A DNA stretch of 64,000 nt from Auanema rhodensis (GCA_964057225.1 OZ059895.1:23632688-23696687), one strand, 5' to 3'. Numbered from the stretch's first letter, positions 1-11,900 are shown. Made by a program: numbers and translations. The notes: a model not told the origin generated them from the sequence alone.

Positions 1-10
1 TGATATTGGT

Positions 11-25
11 TCATGGTAACCATGA
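11..25. other. Dyad TCATGGT-A-ACCATGA, one per monomer
   Basis: Seven-base inverted arms (11-17 and 19-25) flank a single A, giving a near-perfect 15-base palindrome. Monomers with G at position 11 keep six-base arms (CATGGT/ACCATG). It is present in essentially every full monomer of the window; this entry is the representative copy. Rare breaks are ACCTTGAC (monomers 41403, 42811, 48267) and CATGATAACC (55307, 59375). The 98-bp monomers lack it. Short dyads have been proposed to form non-B DNA in centromere satellites that lack CENP-B boxes; that role here is inference. Confidence 0.85.
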
Positions 26-36
26 CTTTGAAATTT

Positions 37-107
37 ACGTGAACTTTAATTTATGCTAATTAAATGTACACGTGATGTGCACTTGGTATGTAACTCGCTT
101 CACGTGA
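37..107 (+). other. Three ACGTGA motifs spaced 33 and 32 bp
   Basis: ACGTGA occurs at 37-42, 70-75 and 102-107 of each monomer. The second and third lie within CACGTG palindromes (69-74 and 101-106), and the third extends to the perfect ten-base palindrome TTCACGTGAA (99-108). The bases between the motifs are not otherwise similar, so this is not a decayed 32-bp subrepeat. Spacing close to three helical turns would put all three on the same face of the DNA. CACGTG is the classic core recognised by bHLH and bZIP proteins; binding here is inference. Representative copy; the pattern recurs in nearly all full monomers. Confidence 0.8.
45..64. other. AT-rich inverted repeat TTTAATT / AATTAAA
   Basis: Seven-base arms at 45-51 and 58-64 are separated by six bases (52-57). 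Nearly every full monomer has it; this is the representative copy. The 197-bp monomers carry a 21-bp duplication of this very region. The 54A (TTAAGCT), 53G (TTGTGCT) and 52C (TTCATGCT) variants all fall in the loop and leave the arms intact. It could extrude as a small cruciform. There is no downstream T-run pattern or gene to make it a transcription terminator. Confidence 0.8.
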
Positions 108-2464
108 AAGATAAAGAGATGCGGTTTTCAAAATTAGATTCCCCATGTCCATATTAGTCTAAAAACAAATTTTTATTGATATTGGTTCATGGTAACCATG
201 ACTTTGGAATTTACGTGAACTTTAATTTATGCTAATTAAATGTACACGTGATGTGCACTTGGTATGTAACTCGCTTCACGTGAAAGATAAAGAGATGCGA
301 TTTTCAAAATTAGATTCCCCATGTCCATATTAGTCTAAAAACCAATTTTTATTGATATTGGTGCATGGTAACCATGACTTTGAAATTTACGTGAACTTTA
401 ATTTATGCTAATTAAATGTACACGTGATGTGCACTTGGTATGTAACTCGCTTCACGTGAAAGATAAAGAGATGCGATTTTCAAAATTAGATTCCCCATGT
501 CCATATTAGTCTAAAAACCAATTTTTATTGATATTGGTGCATGGTAACCATGACTTTGAAATTTACGTGAACTTTAATTTATGCTAATTAAATGTACACG
601 TGATGTGCACTTGGTATGTAACTCGCTTCACGTGAAAGATAAAGAGATGCGATTTTCAAAATTAGATTCCCCATGTCCATATTAGTCTAAAAACCAATTT
701 TTATTGATATTGGTGCATGGTAACCATGACTTTGAAATTTACGTGAACTTTAATTTATGCTAATTAAATGTACACGTGATGTGCACTTGGTATGTAACTC
801 GCTTCACGTGAAAGATAAAGAGATGCGGTTTTCAAAATTAGATTCCCCATGTCCATATTAGTCTAACAACAAATTTTTATTGATATTGGTGCATGGTAAC
901 CATGACTTTGAAATTTACGTGAACTTTAATTTATGCTAATTAAATGTACACGTGATGTGCACTTGGTATGTAACTCGCTTCACGTGAAAGATAGAGAGAT
1001 GCGGTTTTCAAAATTAGATTCCCCATGTCCATATTAGTCTAACAACAAATTTTTATTGATATTGGTGCATGGTAACCATGACTTTAAAATTTACGTGAAC
1101 TTTAATTTATGCTAATTAAATGTACACGTGATGTGCACTTGGTATGCAACTCGCTTCACGTGAAAGATAAAGAGATGCGGTTTTCAAAATTAGATTCCCC
1201 ATGTCCATATTAGTATAAAAACAAATTTTTATTGATATTGGTTCATGGTAACCATGACTTTGAAATTTACGTGAACTTTAATTTATGCTAATTAAATGTA
1301 CACGTGATGTGCACTTGGTATGTAACTCGCTTCACGTGAAAGATAAAGAGATGCGGTTTTCAAAATTAGATTCCCCATGTCCATATTAGTCTAAAAACAA
1401 ATTTTTATTGATATTGGTTCATGGTAACCATGACTTTGGAATTTACGTGAACTTTAATTTATGCTAATTAAATGTACACGTGATGTGCACTTGGTATGTA
1501 ACTCGCTTCACGTGAAAGATAAAGAGATGCGGTTTTCAAAATTAGATTCCCCATGTCCATATTAGTCTAAAAACAAATTTTTATTGATATTGGTTCATGG
1601 TAACCATGACTTTGGAATTTACGTGAACTTTAATTTATGCTAATTAAATGTACACGTGATGTGCACTTGGTATGTAACTCGCTTCACGTGAAAGATAAAG
1701 AGATGCGATTTTCAAAATTAGATTCCCCATGTCCATATTAGTCTAAAAACCAATTTTTATTGATATTGGTGCATGGTAACCATGACTTTGAAATTTACGT
1801 GAACTTTAATTTATGCTAATTAAATGTACACGTGATGTGCACTTGGTATGTAACTCGCTTCACGTGAAAGATAAAGAGATGCGATTTTCAAAATTAGATT
1901 CCCCATGTCCATATTAGTCTAAAAACCAATTTTTATTGATATTGGTGCATGGTAACCATGACTTTGAAATTTACGTGAACTTTAATTTATGCTAATTAAA
2001 TGTACACGTGATGTGCACTTGGTATGTAACTCGCTTCACGTGAAAGATAAAGAGATGCGATTTTCAAAATTAGATTCCCCATGTCCATATTAGTCTAAAA
2101 ACCAATTTTTATTGATATTGGTGCATGGTAACCATGACTTTGAAATTTACGTGAACTTTAATTTATGCTAATTAAATGTACACGTGATGTGCACTTGGTA
2201 TGTAACTCGCTTCACGTGAAAGATAAAGAGATGCGATTTTCAAAATTAGATTTCCCATGTCCATATTAGTCTAAAAACCAATTTTTATTGATATTGGTGC
2301 ATGGTAACCATGACTTTGAAATTTACGTGAACTTTAATTTATGCTAATTAAATGTACACGTGATGTGCACTCGGTATGTAACTCGCTTCACGTGAAAGAT
2401 AAAGAGATGCGGTTTTCAAAATTAGATTCCCCATGTCCATATTAGTCTAACAACAAATTTTTAT

Positions 2465-3365
2465 TGATATTGGTTCATGGTAACCATGACTTTGAAATTT
2501 ACGTGAACTTTAATTTATGCTAATTAAATGTACACGTGATGTGCACTTGGTATGTAACTCGCTTCACGTGAAAGATAAAGAGATGCGGTTTTCAAAATTA
2601 GATTCCCCATGTCCATATTAGTCTAAAAACAAATTTTTATTGATATTGGTTCATGGTAACCATGACTTTGAAATTTACGTGAACTTTAATTTATGCTAAT
2701 TAAATGTACACGTGATGGGCACTTGGTATGTAACTCGCTTCACGTGAAAGATAAAGAGATGCGGTTTTCAAAATTAGATTCCCCATGTCCATATTAGTCT
2801 AACAACAAATTTTTATTGATATTGGTGGATGGTAACCATGACTTTGAAATTTACGTGAACTTTAATTTATGCTAATTAAATGTACACGCGATGTGCACTT
2901 GGTATGTAACTCGCTTCACGTGAAAGATAAAGTGATGCGGTTTTCAAAATTAGATTCCCCATGTCCATATTAGTCTAAAAACAAATTTTTATTGATATTG
3001 GTTCATGGTAACCATGACTTTGAAATTTACGTGAACTTTAATTTATGCTAATTAATTGTACACGTGATGTGCACTTGGTTTGTAACTCGCTTCACGTGAA
3101 AGATAAAGAGATGCGGTTTTCAAAATTAGATTCCCCATGTCCATATTAGTCTAAAAACAAATTTTTATTGATATTGGTTCATGGTAACCATGACTTTGAA
3201 ATTTACGTGAACTTTAATTTATGCCAATTAAATGTAAATTTATGCTAATTAAATGTACACGTGATGTGCACTTGGTATGTAACTCGCTTCACGTGAAAGA
3301 TAAAGAGATGCGGTTTTCAAAATTAGATTCCCCATGTCCATATTAGTCTAACAACAAATTTTTAT
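2465..3365 (+). repeat. 901-bp five-monomer HOR, separate upstream copy
   Basis: Five monomers in order: plain; GATGGGCAC with 163C; GGTGGATGG with CACGCGATG and AAAGTGATG; CTTGGTTTG; then the 197-bp monomer. The same series occurs at 6555-7455 and 7456-8356. The one difference I noticed from the 6555 copy is ATTAATTGT (A to T at 3056). The copy is separated from the others by about 3.2 kb of other domain A monomers. Confidence 0.85.
3169..3365 (+). repeat. 197-bp monomer with 21-bp internal duplication (1 of 5)
   Basis: The segment around monomer positions 48-68 is tandemly duplicated. The first copy reads ATGCCAATT (57C) and the second has the normal ATGCTAATT, giving 176 + 21 = 197 bp. 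This copies much of the AT-rich inverted repeat. All five long monomers share the same junction and the 57C change, so they descend from one event. Confidence 0.93.
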
Positions 3366-4245
3366 TGATATTGGTGCATGGTAACCATGACTTTGAAATT
3401 TACGTGAACTTTAATTTATGCTAATTAAATGTACACGTGATGTGCACTTGGTATGTAACTCGCTTCACGTGAAAGATAGAGAGATGCGGTTTTCAAAATT
3501 AGATTCCCCATGTCCATATTAGTCTAACAACAAATTTTTATTGATATTGGTGCATGGTAACCATGACTTTGAAATTTACGTGAACTTTAATTTATGCTAA
3601 TTAAATGTACACGTGATGTGCACTTGGTATGCAACTCGCTTCACGTGAAAGATAAAGAGATGCGGTTTTCAAAATTAGATTCCCCATGTCCATATTAGTA
3701 TAAAAACAAATTTTTATTGATATTGGTTCATGGTAACCATGACTTTGAAATTTACGTGAACTTTAATTTATGCTAATTAAATGTACACGTGATGTGCACT
3801 TGGTATGTAACTCGCTTCACGTGAAAGATAAAGAGATGCGGTTTTCAAAATTAGATTCCCCATGTCCATATTAGTCTAAAAACAAATTTTTATTGATATT
3901 GGTTCATGGTAACCATGACTTTGAAATTTACGTGAACTTTAATTTATGCTAATTAAATGTACACGTGATGTGCACTTGGTATGTAACTCGCTTCACGTGA
4001 AAGATAAAGAGATGCGGTTTTCAAAATTAGATTCCCCATGTCCATATTAGTCTAAAAACAAATTTTTATTGATATTGGTTCATGGTAACCATGACTTTGA
4101 AATTTACGTGAACTTTAATTTATGCTAATTAAATGTACACGTGATGTGCACTTGGTTTGTAACTCGCTTCACGTGAAAGATAAAGAGATGCGGTTTTCAA
4201 AATTAGATTCTTCATGTCCATATTAGTCTAAAAACAAATTTTTAT

Positions 4246-4442
4246 TGATATTGGTTCATGGTAACCATGACTTTGAAATTTACGTGAACTTTAATTTATG
4301 CCAATTAAATGTAAATTTATGCTAATTAAATGTACACGTGATGTGCACTTGGTATGTAACTCGCTTCACGTGTAAGATAAAGAGATGCGGTTTTCAAAAT
4401 TAGATTCCCCATGTCCATATTAGTCTAACAACAAATTTTTAT
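4246..4442 (+). repeat. 197-bp monomer (2 of 5)
   Basis: Same 21-bp duplication and 57C marker as at 3169. Private change GTGTAAGAT just after the second CACGTG core. The preceding monomer (4070) carries CTTGGTTTG and an ATTCTTCAT change. Confidence 0.92.
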
Positions 4443-5850
4443 TGATATTGGTGCATGGTAACCATGACTTTGAAATTTACGTGAACTTTAATTTATGCTA
4501 ATTAAATGTACACGTGATGTGCACTTGGTATGTAACTCGCTTCACGTGAAAGATAGAGAGATGCGGTTTTCAAAATTAGATTCCCCATGTCCATATTAGT
4601 CTAACAACAAATTTTTATTGATATTGGTGCATGGTAACCATGACTTTAAAATTTACGTGAACTTTAATTTATGCTAATTAAATGTACACGTGATGTGCAC
4701 TTGGTATGCAACTCGCTTCACGTGAAAGATAAAGAGATGCGGTTTTCAAAATTAGATTCCCCATGTCCATATTAGTATAAAAACAAATTTTTATTGATAT
4801 TGGTTCATGGTAACCATGACTTTGAAATTTACGTGAACTTTAATTTATGCTAATTAAATGTACACGTGATGTGCACTTGGTATGTAACTCGCTTCACGTG
4901 AAAGATAAAGAGATGCGGTTTTCAAAATTAGATTCCCCATGTCCATATTAGTCTAAAAACAAATTTTTATTGATATTGGTTCATGGTAACCATGACTTTG
5001 GAATTTACGTGAACTTTAATTTATGCTAATTAAATGTACACGTGATGTGCACTTGGTATGTAACTCGCTTCACGTGAAAGATAAAGAGATGCGATTTTCA
5101 AAATTAGATTCCCCATGTCCATATTAGTCTAACAACAAATTTTTATTGATATTGGTGCATGGTAACCATGACTTTGAAATTTACGTGAACTTTAATTTAT
5201 GCTAATTAAATGTACACGTGATGTGCACTTGGTATGTAACTCGCTTCACGTGAAAGATAGAGAGATGCGGTTTTCAAAATTAGATTCCCCATGTCCATAT
5301 TAGTCTAACAACAAATTTTTATTGATATTGGTGCATGGTAACCATGACTTTAAAATTTACGTTAACTTTAATTTATGCTAATTAAATGTACACGTGATGT
5401 GCACTTGGTATGCAACTCGCTTCACGTGAAAGATAAAGAGATGCGGTTTCCAAAATTAGATTCCCCATGTCCATATTAGTATAAAAACAAATTTTTATTG
5501 ATATTGGTTCATGGTAACCATGACTTTGAAATTTACGTGAACTTTAATTTATGCTAATTAAATGTACACGTGATGTGCACTTGGTATGTAACTCGCTTCA
5601 CGTGAAAGATAAAGAGATGCGGTTTCCAAAATTAGATTCCCCATGTCCATATTAGTCTAAAAACAAATTTTTATTGATATTGGTTCATGGTAACCATGAC
5701 TTTGGAATTTACGTGAACTTTAATTTATGCTAATTAAATGTACACGTGATGTGCACTTGGTATGTAACTCGCTTCACGTGAAAGATAAAGAGATGCGATT
5801 TTCAAAATTAGATTCCCCATGTCCATATTAGTCTAAAAACCAATTTTTAT
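4443..5850 (+). repeat. 704-bp four-monomer HOR, two copies
   Basis: Copies at 4443-5146 and 5147-5850. The order is GATAGAGAG with 163C; 30A with 91C and 159A; plain; 31G with 124A. Copy 2 differs by ACGTTAAC and two GGTTTCC variants, and ends in 167C rather than 163C. A related series (197-bp monomer, GATAGAGAG, 91C/159A, plain) starts at 3169 and again at 4246, 1,077 bp apart. Confidence 0.8.
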
Positions 5851-6554
5851 TGATATTGGTGCATGGTAACCATGACTTTGAAATTTACGTGAACTTTAAT
5901 TTATGCTAATTAAATGTACACGTGATGTGCACTTGGTATGTAACTCGCTTCACGTGAAAGATAAAGAGATGCGATTTTCAAAATTAGATTCCCCATGTCC
6001 ATATTAGTCTAAAAACCAATTTTTATTGATATTGGTGCATGGTAACCATGACTTTGAAATTTACGTGAACTTTAATTTATGCTAATTAAATGTACACGTG
6101 ATGTGCACTTGGTATGTAACTCGCTTCACGTGAAAGATAAAGAGATGCGGTTTTCAAAATTAGATTCCCCATGTCCATATTAGTCTAACAACAAATTTTT
6201 ATTGATATTGGTTCATGGTAACCATGACTTTGAAATTTACGTGAACTTTAATTTATGCTAATTAAATGTACACGTGATGTGCACTTGGTATGTAACTCGC
6301 TTCACGTGAAAGATAAAGAGATGCGGTTTTCAAAATTAGATTCCCCATGTCCATATTAGTCTAAAAACAAATTTTTATTGATATTGGTTCATGGTAACCA
6401 TGACTTTGAAATTTACGTGAACTTTAATTTATGCTAATTAAATGTACACGTGATGGGCACTTGGTATGTAACTCGCTTCACGTGAAAGATAAAGAGATGC
6501 GGTTTTCAAAATTAGATTCCCCATGTCCATATTAGTCTAACAACAAATTTTTAT

Positions 6555-7455
6555 TGATATTGGTTCATGGTAACCATGACTTTGAAATTTACGTGAACTT
6601 TAATTTATGCTAATTAAATGTACACGTGATGTGCACTTGGTATGTAACTCGCTTCACGTGAAAGATAAAGAGATGCGGTTTTCAAAATTAGATTCCCCAT
6701 GTCCATATTAGTCTAAAAACAAATTTTTATTGATATTGGTTCATGGTAACCATGACTTTGAAATTTACGTGAACTTTAATTTATGCTAATTAAATGTACA
6801 CGTGATGGGCACTTGGTATGTAACTCGCTTCACGTGAAAGATAAAGAGATGCGGTTTTCAAAATTAGATTCCCCATGTCCATATTAGTCTAACAACAAAT
6901 TTTTATTGATATTGGTGGATGGTAACCATGACTTTGAAATTTACGTGAACTTTAATTTATGCTAATTAAATGTACACGCGATGTGCACTTGGTATGTAAC
7001 TCGCTTCACGTGAAAGATAAAGTGATGCGGTTTTCAAAATTAGATTCCCCATGTCCATATTAGTCTAAAAACAAATTTTTATTGATATTGGTTCATGGTA
7101 ACCATGACTTTGAAATTTACGTGAACTTTAATTTATGCTAATTAAATGTACACGTGATGTGCACTTGGTTTGTAACTCGCTTCACGTGAAAGATAAAGAG
7201 ATGCGGTTTTCAAAATTAGATTCCCCATGTCCATATTAGTCTAAAAACAAATTTTTATTGATATTGGTTCATGGTAACCATGACTTTGAAATTTACGTGA
7301 ACTTTAATTTATGCCAATTAAATGTAAATTTATGCTAATTAAATGTACACGTGATGTGCACTTGGTATGTAACTCGCTTCACGTGAAAGATAAAGAGATG
7401 CGGTTTTCAAAATTAGATTCCCCATGTCCATATTAGTCTAACAACAAATTTTTAT
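6555..7455 (+). repeat. 901-bp five-monomer HOR, tandem copy 1
   Basis: Composed of 4 x 176 + 197 bp. The monomer order is plain, 78G/163C, GGTGGATGG triple variant, CTTGGTTTG, and the 197-bp monomer starting at 7259. It abuts copy 2 directly. The two monomers before it (6203 and 6379) repeat the plain and 78G/163C types, so a truncated copy also precedes it. Confidence 0.88.
7259..7455 (+). repeat. 197-bp monomer (3 of 5)
   Basis: Same 21-bp duplication and 57C marker. It closes tandem copy 1 of the 901-bp HOR. Confidence 0.93.
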
Positions 7456-8356
7456 TGATATTGGTTCATGGTAACCATGACTTTGAAATTTACGTGAACT
7501 TTAATTTATGCTAATTAAATGTACACGTGATGTGCACTTGGTATGTAACTCGCTTCACGTGAAAGATAAAGAGATGCGGTTTTCAAAATTAGATTCCCCA
7601 TGTCCATATTAGTCTAAAAACAAATTTTTATTGATATTGGTTCATGGTAACCATGACTTTGAAATTTACGTGAACTTTAATTTATGCTAATTAAATGTAC
7701 ACGTGATGGGCACTTGGTATGTAACTCGCTTCACGTGAAAGATAAAGAGATGCGGTTTTCAAAATTAGATTCCCCATGTCCATATTAGTCTAACAACAAA
7801 TTTTTATTGATATTGGTGGATGGTAACCATGACTTTGAAATTTACGTGAACTTTAATTTATGCTAATTAAATGTACACGCGATGTGCACTTGGTATGTAA
7901 CTCGCTTCACGTGAAAGATAAAGTGATGCGGTTTTCAAAATTAGATTCCCCATGTCCATATTAGTCTAAAAACAAATTTTTATTGATATTGGTTCATGGT
8001 AACCATGACTTTGAAATTTACGTGAACTTTAATTTATGCTAATTAAATGTACACGTGATGTGCACTTGGTTTGTAACTCGCTTCACGTGAAAGATAAAGA
8101 GATGCGGTTTTCAAAATTAGATTCCCCATGTCCATATTAGTCCAAAAACAAATTTTTATTGATATTGGTTCATGGTAACCATGACTTTGAAATTTACGTG
8201 AACTTTAATTTATGCCAATTAAATGTAAATTTATGCTAATTAAATGTACACGTGATGTGCACTTGGTATGTAACTCGCTTCACGTGAAAGATAAAGAGAT
8301 GCGGTTTTCAAAATTAGATTCCCCATGTCCATATTAGTCTAACAACAAATTTTTAT
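7456..8356 (+). repeat. 901-bp five-monomer HOR, tandem copy 2
   Basis: Same monomer order as the preceding 901 bases. I noticed one difference, GTCCAAAAA at 8143 (T to C). It ends in the 197-bp monomer at 8160. Near identity implies a recent unequal exchange or similar amplification. Confidence 0.88.
8160..8356 (+). repeat. 197-bp monomer (4 of 5)
   Basis: Same 21-bp duplication and 57C marker. It closes tandem copy 2 of the 901-bp HOR. Confidence 0.93.
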
Positions 8357-8905
8357 TGATATTGGTTCATGGTAACCATGACTTTGAAATTTACGTGAAC
8401 TTTAATTTATGCTAATTAAATGTACACGTGATGTGCACTTGGTATGTAACTCGCTTCACGTGAAAGATAAAGAGATGCGGTTTTCAAAATTAGATTCCCC
8501 ATGTCCATATTAGTCTAAAAACAAATTTTTATTGATATTGGTTCATGGTAACCATGACTTTGAAATTTACGTGAACTTTAATTTATGCTAATTAAATGTA
8601 CACGTGATGGGCACTTGGTATGTAACTCGCTTCACGTGAAAGATAAAGAGATGCGGTTTTCAAAATTAGATTCCCCATGTCCATATTAGTCTAACAACAA
8701 ATTTTTATTGATATTGGTTCATGGTAACCATGACTTTGAAATTTACGTGAACTTTAATTTATGCCAATTAAATGTAAATTTATGCTAATTAAATGTACAC
8801 GTGATGTGCACTTGGTATGTAACTCGCTTCACGTGAAAGATAAAGAGATGCGGTTTTCAAAATTAGATTCCCCATGTCCATATTAGTCTAACAACAAATT
8901 TTTAT
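8357..8905 (+). repeat. 901-bp HOR, deleted third copy (549 bp)
   Basis: The plain monomer (8357) and the 78G/163C monomer (8533) are followed at once by a 197-bp monomer (8709). The GGTGGATGG and CTTGGTTTG monomers are missing, an exact two-monomer (352-bp) loss that keeps register. This is the expected product of misaligned recombination between monomers. Confidence 0.8.
8709..8905 (+). repeat. 197-bp monomer (5 of 5)
   Basis: Same 21-bp duplication and 57C marker. It closes the deleted HOR copy and is the last long monomer in the window. From here 102 consecutive starts are exactly 176 bp apart, up to 26858. Confidence 0.93.
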
Positions 8906-11900
8906 TGATATTGGTGCATGGTAACCATGACTTTGAAATTTACGTGAACTTTAATTTATGCTAATTAAATGTACACGTGATGTGCACTTGGTATGTAACT
9001 CGCTTCACGTGAAAGATAAAGAGATGCGGTTTTCAAAATTAGATTCCCCATGTCCATATTAGTCTAAAAACAAATTTTTATTGATATTGCTTCATGGTAA
9101 CCATGACTTTGAAATTTACGTGAACTTTAATTTATGCTAATTAAATGTACACGTGATGTGCACTTGGTATGCAACTCGCTTCACGTGAAAGATAAAGAGA
9201 TGCGGTTTTCAAAATTAGATTCCCCATTTCCATATTAGTCTAACAACAAATTTTTATTGATATTGGTTCATGGTAACCATGACTTTGAAATTTACGTGAA
9301 CTTTAATTTATACTAATTAAATGTACACGTGATGTGCACTTGGTATGCAACTCGCTTCACGTGAAAGATAAAGAGATGCGGTTTTCAAAATTAGATTCCC
9401 CATGTCCATATTAGTATAAAAACAAATTTTTATTGATATTGGTTCATGGTAACCATGACTTTGAAATTTACGTGAACTTTAATTTATGCTAATTAAATGT
9501 ACACGTGATGTGCACTTGGTATGTAACTCGCTTCACGTGAAAGATAAAGAGATGCGGTTTTCAAAATTAGATTCCCCATGTCCATATTAGTCTAAAAACA
9601 AATTTTTATTGATATTGGTTCATGGTAACCATGACTTTGAAATTTACGTGAACTTTAATTTATGCTAATTAAATGTACACGTGATGTGCACTTGGTATGT
9701 AACTCGCTTCACGTGAAAGATAAAGAGATGCGGTTTTCAAAATTAGATTCCCCATGTCCATATTAGTCTAAAAACAAATTTTTATTGATATTGGTGCATG
9801 GTAACCATGACTTTGAATTTTACGTGAACTTTAATTTATGCTAATTAAATGTACACGTGATGTGCACTTGGTATGTAACTCGCTTCACGTGAAAGATAAA
9901 GAGATGCGGTTTTCAAAATTAGATTCCACATGTCCATATTAGTCTAAAAACAAATTTTTATTGATATTGGTTCATGGTAACCATGACTTTGAAATTTACG
10001 TGAACATTAATTTATGCTAATTAAATGTACACGTGATGTGCACTTGGTATGTAACTCGCTTCACGTGAAAGATAAAGAGATGCGGTTTTCAAAATTAGAT
10101 TCCCCATGTCCATATTAGTCTAAAAACAAATTTTTATTGATATTGGTGCATGGTAACCATGACTTTGAAATTTACGTGAACTTTAATTTATGCTAATTAA
10201 ATGTACACGTGATGTGCACTTGGTATGTAACTCGCTTCACGTGAAAGATAAAGAGATGCGGTTTTCAAAATTAGATTCCCCATGTCCATATTAGTCTAAA
10301 AACAAATTTTTATTGATATTGGTGCATGGTAACCATGACTTTGAAATTTACGTGAACTTTAATTTATGCTAATTAAATGTACACGTGATGTGCACTTGGT
10401 ATGTAACTCGCTTCACGTGAAAGATAAAGAGATGCGGTTTCCAAAATCAGATTCCCCATGTCCATATTAGTCTAAAAACAAATTTTTATTGATATTGGTG
10501 CATGGTAACCATGACTTTGAATTTTACGTGAACTTTAATTTATGCTAATTAAATGTACACGTGATGTGCACTTGGTATGTAACTCGCTTCACGTGAAAGA
10601 TAAAGAGATGCGGTTTTCAAAATTAGATTCCCCATGTCCATATTAGTCTAAAAACAAATTTTTTTTGATGTTGGTGCATGGTAACCATGACTTTGAAATT
10701 TACGTGAACTTTAATTTATGCTAATTAAATGTACACGTGATGTGCACTTGGTATGTAACTCGCTTCACGTGAAAGATAAAGAGATGCGGTTTTCAAAATT
10801 AGATTCCCCATGTCCATATTAGTCTAAAAACAAATTTTTATTGATTTTGGTGCATGGTAACCATGACTTTGAATTTTACGTGAACTTTAATTTATGCTAA
10901 TTAAATGTACACGTGATGTGCACTTGGTATGTAACTCGCTTCACGTGGAAGATAAAGAGATGCGGTTTACAAAATTAGATTCCCCATGTCCATATTAGTC
11001 TAAAAACAAATTTTTATTGATATTGGTGCATGGTAACCATGACTTTGAATTTTACGTGAACTTTAATTTATGCTAATTAAATGTACACGTGATGTGCACT
11101 TGGTATGTAACTCGCTTCACGTGAAAGATAAAGAGATGCGGTTTTCAAAATTAGATTCCCCATGTCCATATTAGTCTAAAAACAAATTTTTATTGATGTT
11201 GGTGCATGGTAACCATGACTTTGAAATTTACGTGAACTTTAATTTATGCTAATTAAATGTACACGTGATGTGCACTTGGTATGTAACTCGCTTCACGTGA
11301 AAGATAAAGAGATGCGGTTTTCAAAATTAGATTCCCCATGTCCATATTAGTCTAAAAACAAATTTTTATTGATATTGGTGCATGGTAACCATGACTTTGA
11401 AATTTACGTGAACTTTAATTTATGCTAATTAAATGTACACGTGATGTGCACTTGGTATGTAACTCGCTTCACGTGAAAGATAAAGAGATGCGGTTTTCAA
11501 AATTAGATTCCCCATGTCCATATTAGTCTAAAAACAAATTTTTATTGATATTGGTGCATGGTAACCATGACTTTGAATTTTACGTGAACTTTAATTTATG
11601 CTAATTAAATGTACACGTGATGTGCACTTGGTATGTAACTCGCTTCACGTGAAAGATAAAGAGATGCGGTTTTCAAAATTAGGTTCCCCATGTCCATATT
11701 AGTCTAAAAACAAATTTTTATTGATATTGGTTCATGGTAACCATGACTTTGAAATTTACGTGAACTTTAATTTATGCTAATTAAATGTACACGTGATGTG
11801 CACTTGGTATGTAACTCGCTTCACGTAAAAGATAAAGAGATGCGGTTTTCACAATTAGATTCCCCATGTCCATATTAGTCTAAAAACAAATTTTTATTGA

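Larger units (their letters stand above)
1..176 (+). repeat. Reference monomer used for position numbering
   Basis: This first monomer is close to the majority sequence and an identical type recurs many times, for example at 1233. Position 1 is the T of TGATATTGG and position 176 the base before the next TGATATT. Main polymorphic positions are 9 (G/C), 11 (T/G), 33 (A/T), 30 (G/A/T/C), 44 (C/G), 53 (A/G), 65 (T/C), 68 (A/G), 96 (C/T), 98 (C/G), 118 (G/T), 123 (G/T), 124 (G/A), 127-128, 136 (A/G), 147 (G/A), 163 (A/C), 167 (A/C/G) and 170 (T/A). The first half holds the dyads and ACGTGA motifs. The end is a run of A- and T-tracts (161-174) of the kind associated with DNA curvature. A GGTAACC (BstEII) site at 15-21 occurs once per monomer. 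Confidence 0.95.
1..9433 (+). repeat. Satellite domain A (163C / 167C / 124A / 91C variants)
   Basis: Monomers here carry variants that are absent or nearly absent in the rest of the window: CTAACAAC (163C), AAAACCAA (167C), GCGATTTT (124A), GTATAAAA (159A), TATGCAACT (91C), GATAGAGAG (114G), TTTGGAATT (31G) and GATGGGCAC (78G). All five 197-bp monomers lie in it. Position 9 is G in every monomer until 9082, whereas 9C is frequent from 12250 onward. The last 163C monomer starts at 9082 and the last 91C/159A monomer at 9258, so the right edge is near 9434. The domain is a mosaic of short HORs of four to six monomers. Confidence 0.85.

Noticed and set aside
45-64. Rho-independent terminator
   Set aside because: The stem is only A/T pairs with a six-base loop, no T-run follows it, and there is no gene to terminate.
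69-108. Gene promoter with G-box elements
   Set aside because: CACGTG occurs twice in every monomer across 64 kb with no transcription unit nearby. It is recorded as a satellite motif instead.
1-176. CENP-B box
   Set aside because: No match to the TTCG...CGGGA pattern on either strand; GATGCGG and CTCGCTTC do not fit its core bases.
1-176. Known satellites: human alpha, Arabidopsis CEN180, Brassica CentBr (also 176 bp), rice CentO, maize CentC and knob
   Set aside because: The sequence does not match what I recall of these families; equal length with CentBr is not homology. Rhynchospora Tyba (about 172 bp) cannot be excluded, because I do not recall its sequence well enough.
3169-3365. Sequencing or assembly error explaining the 197-bp monomers
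   Set aside because: The same 21-bp duplication with the linked 57C change recurs at five sites in a consistent HOR position, which random error would not produce.
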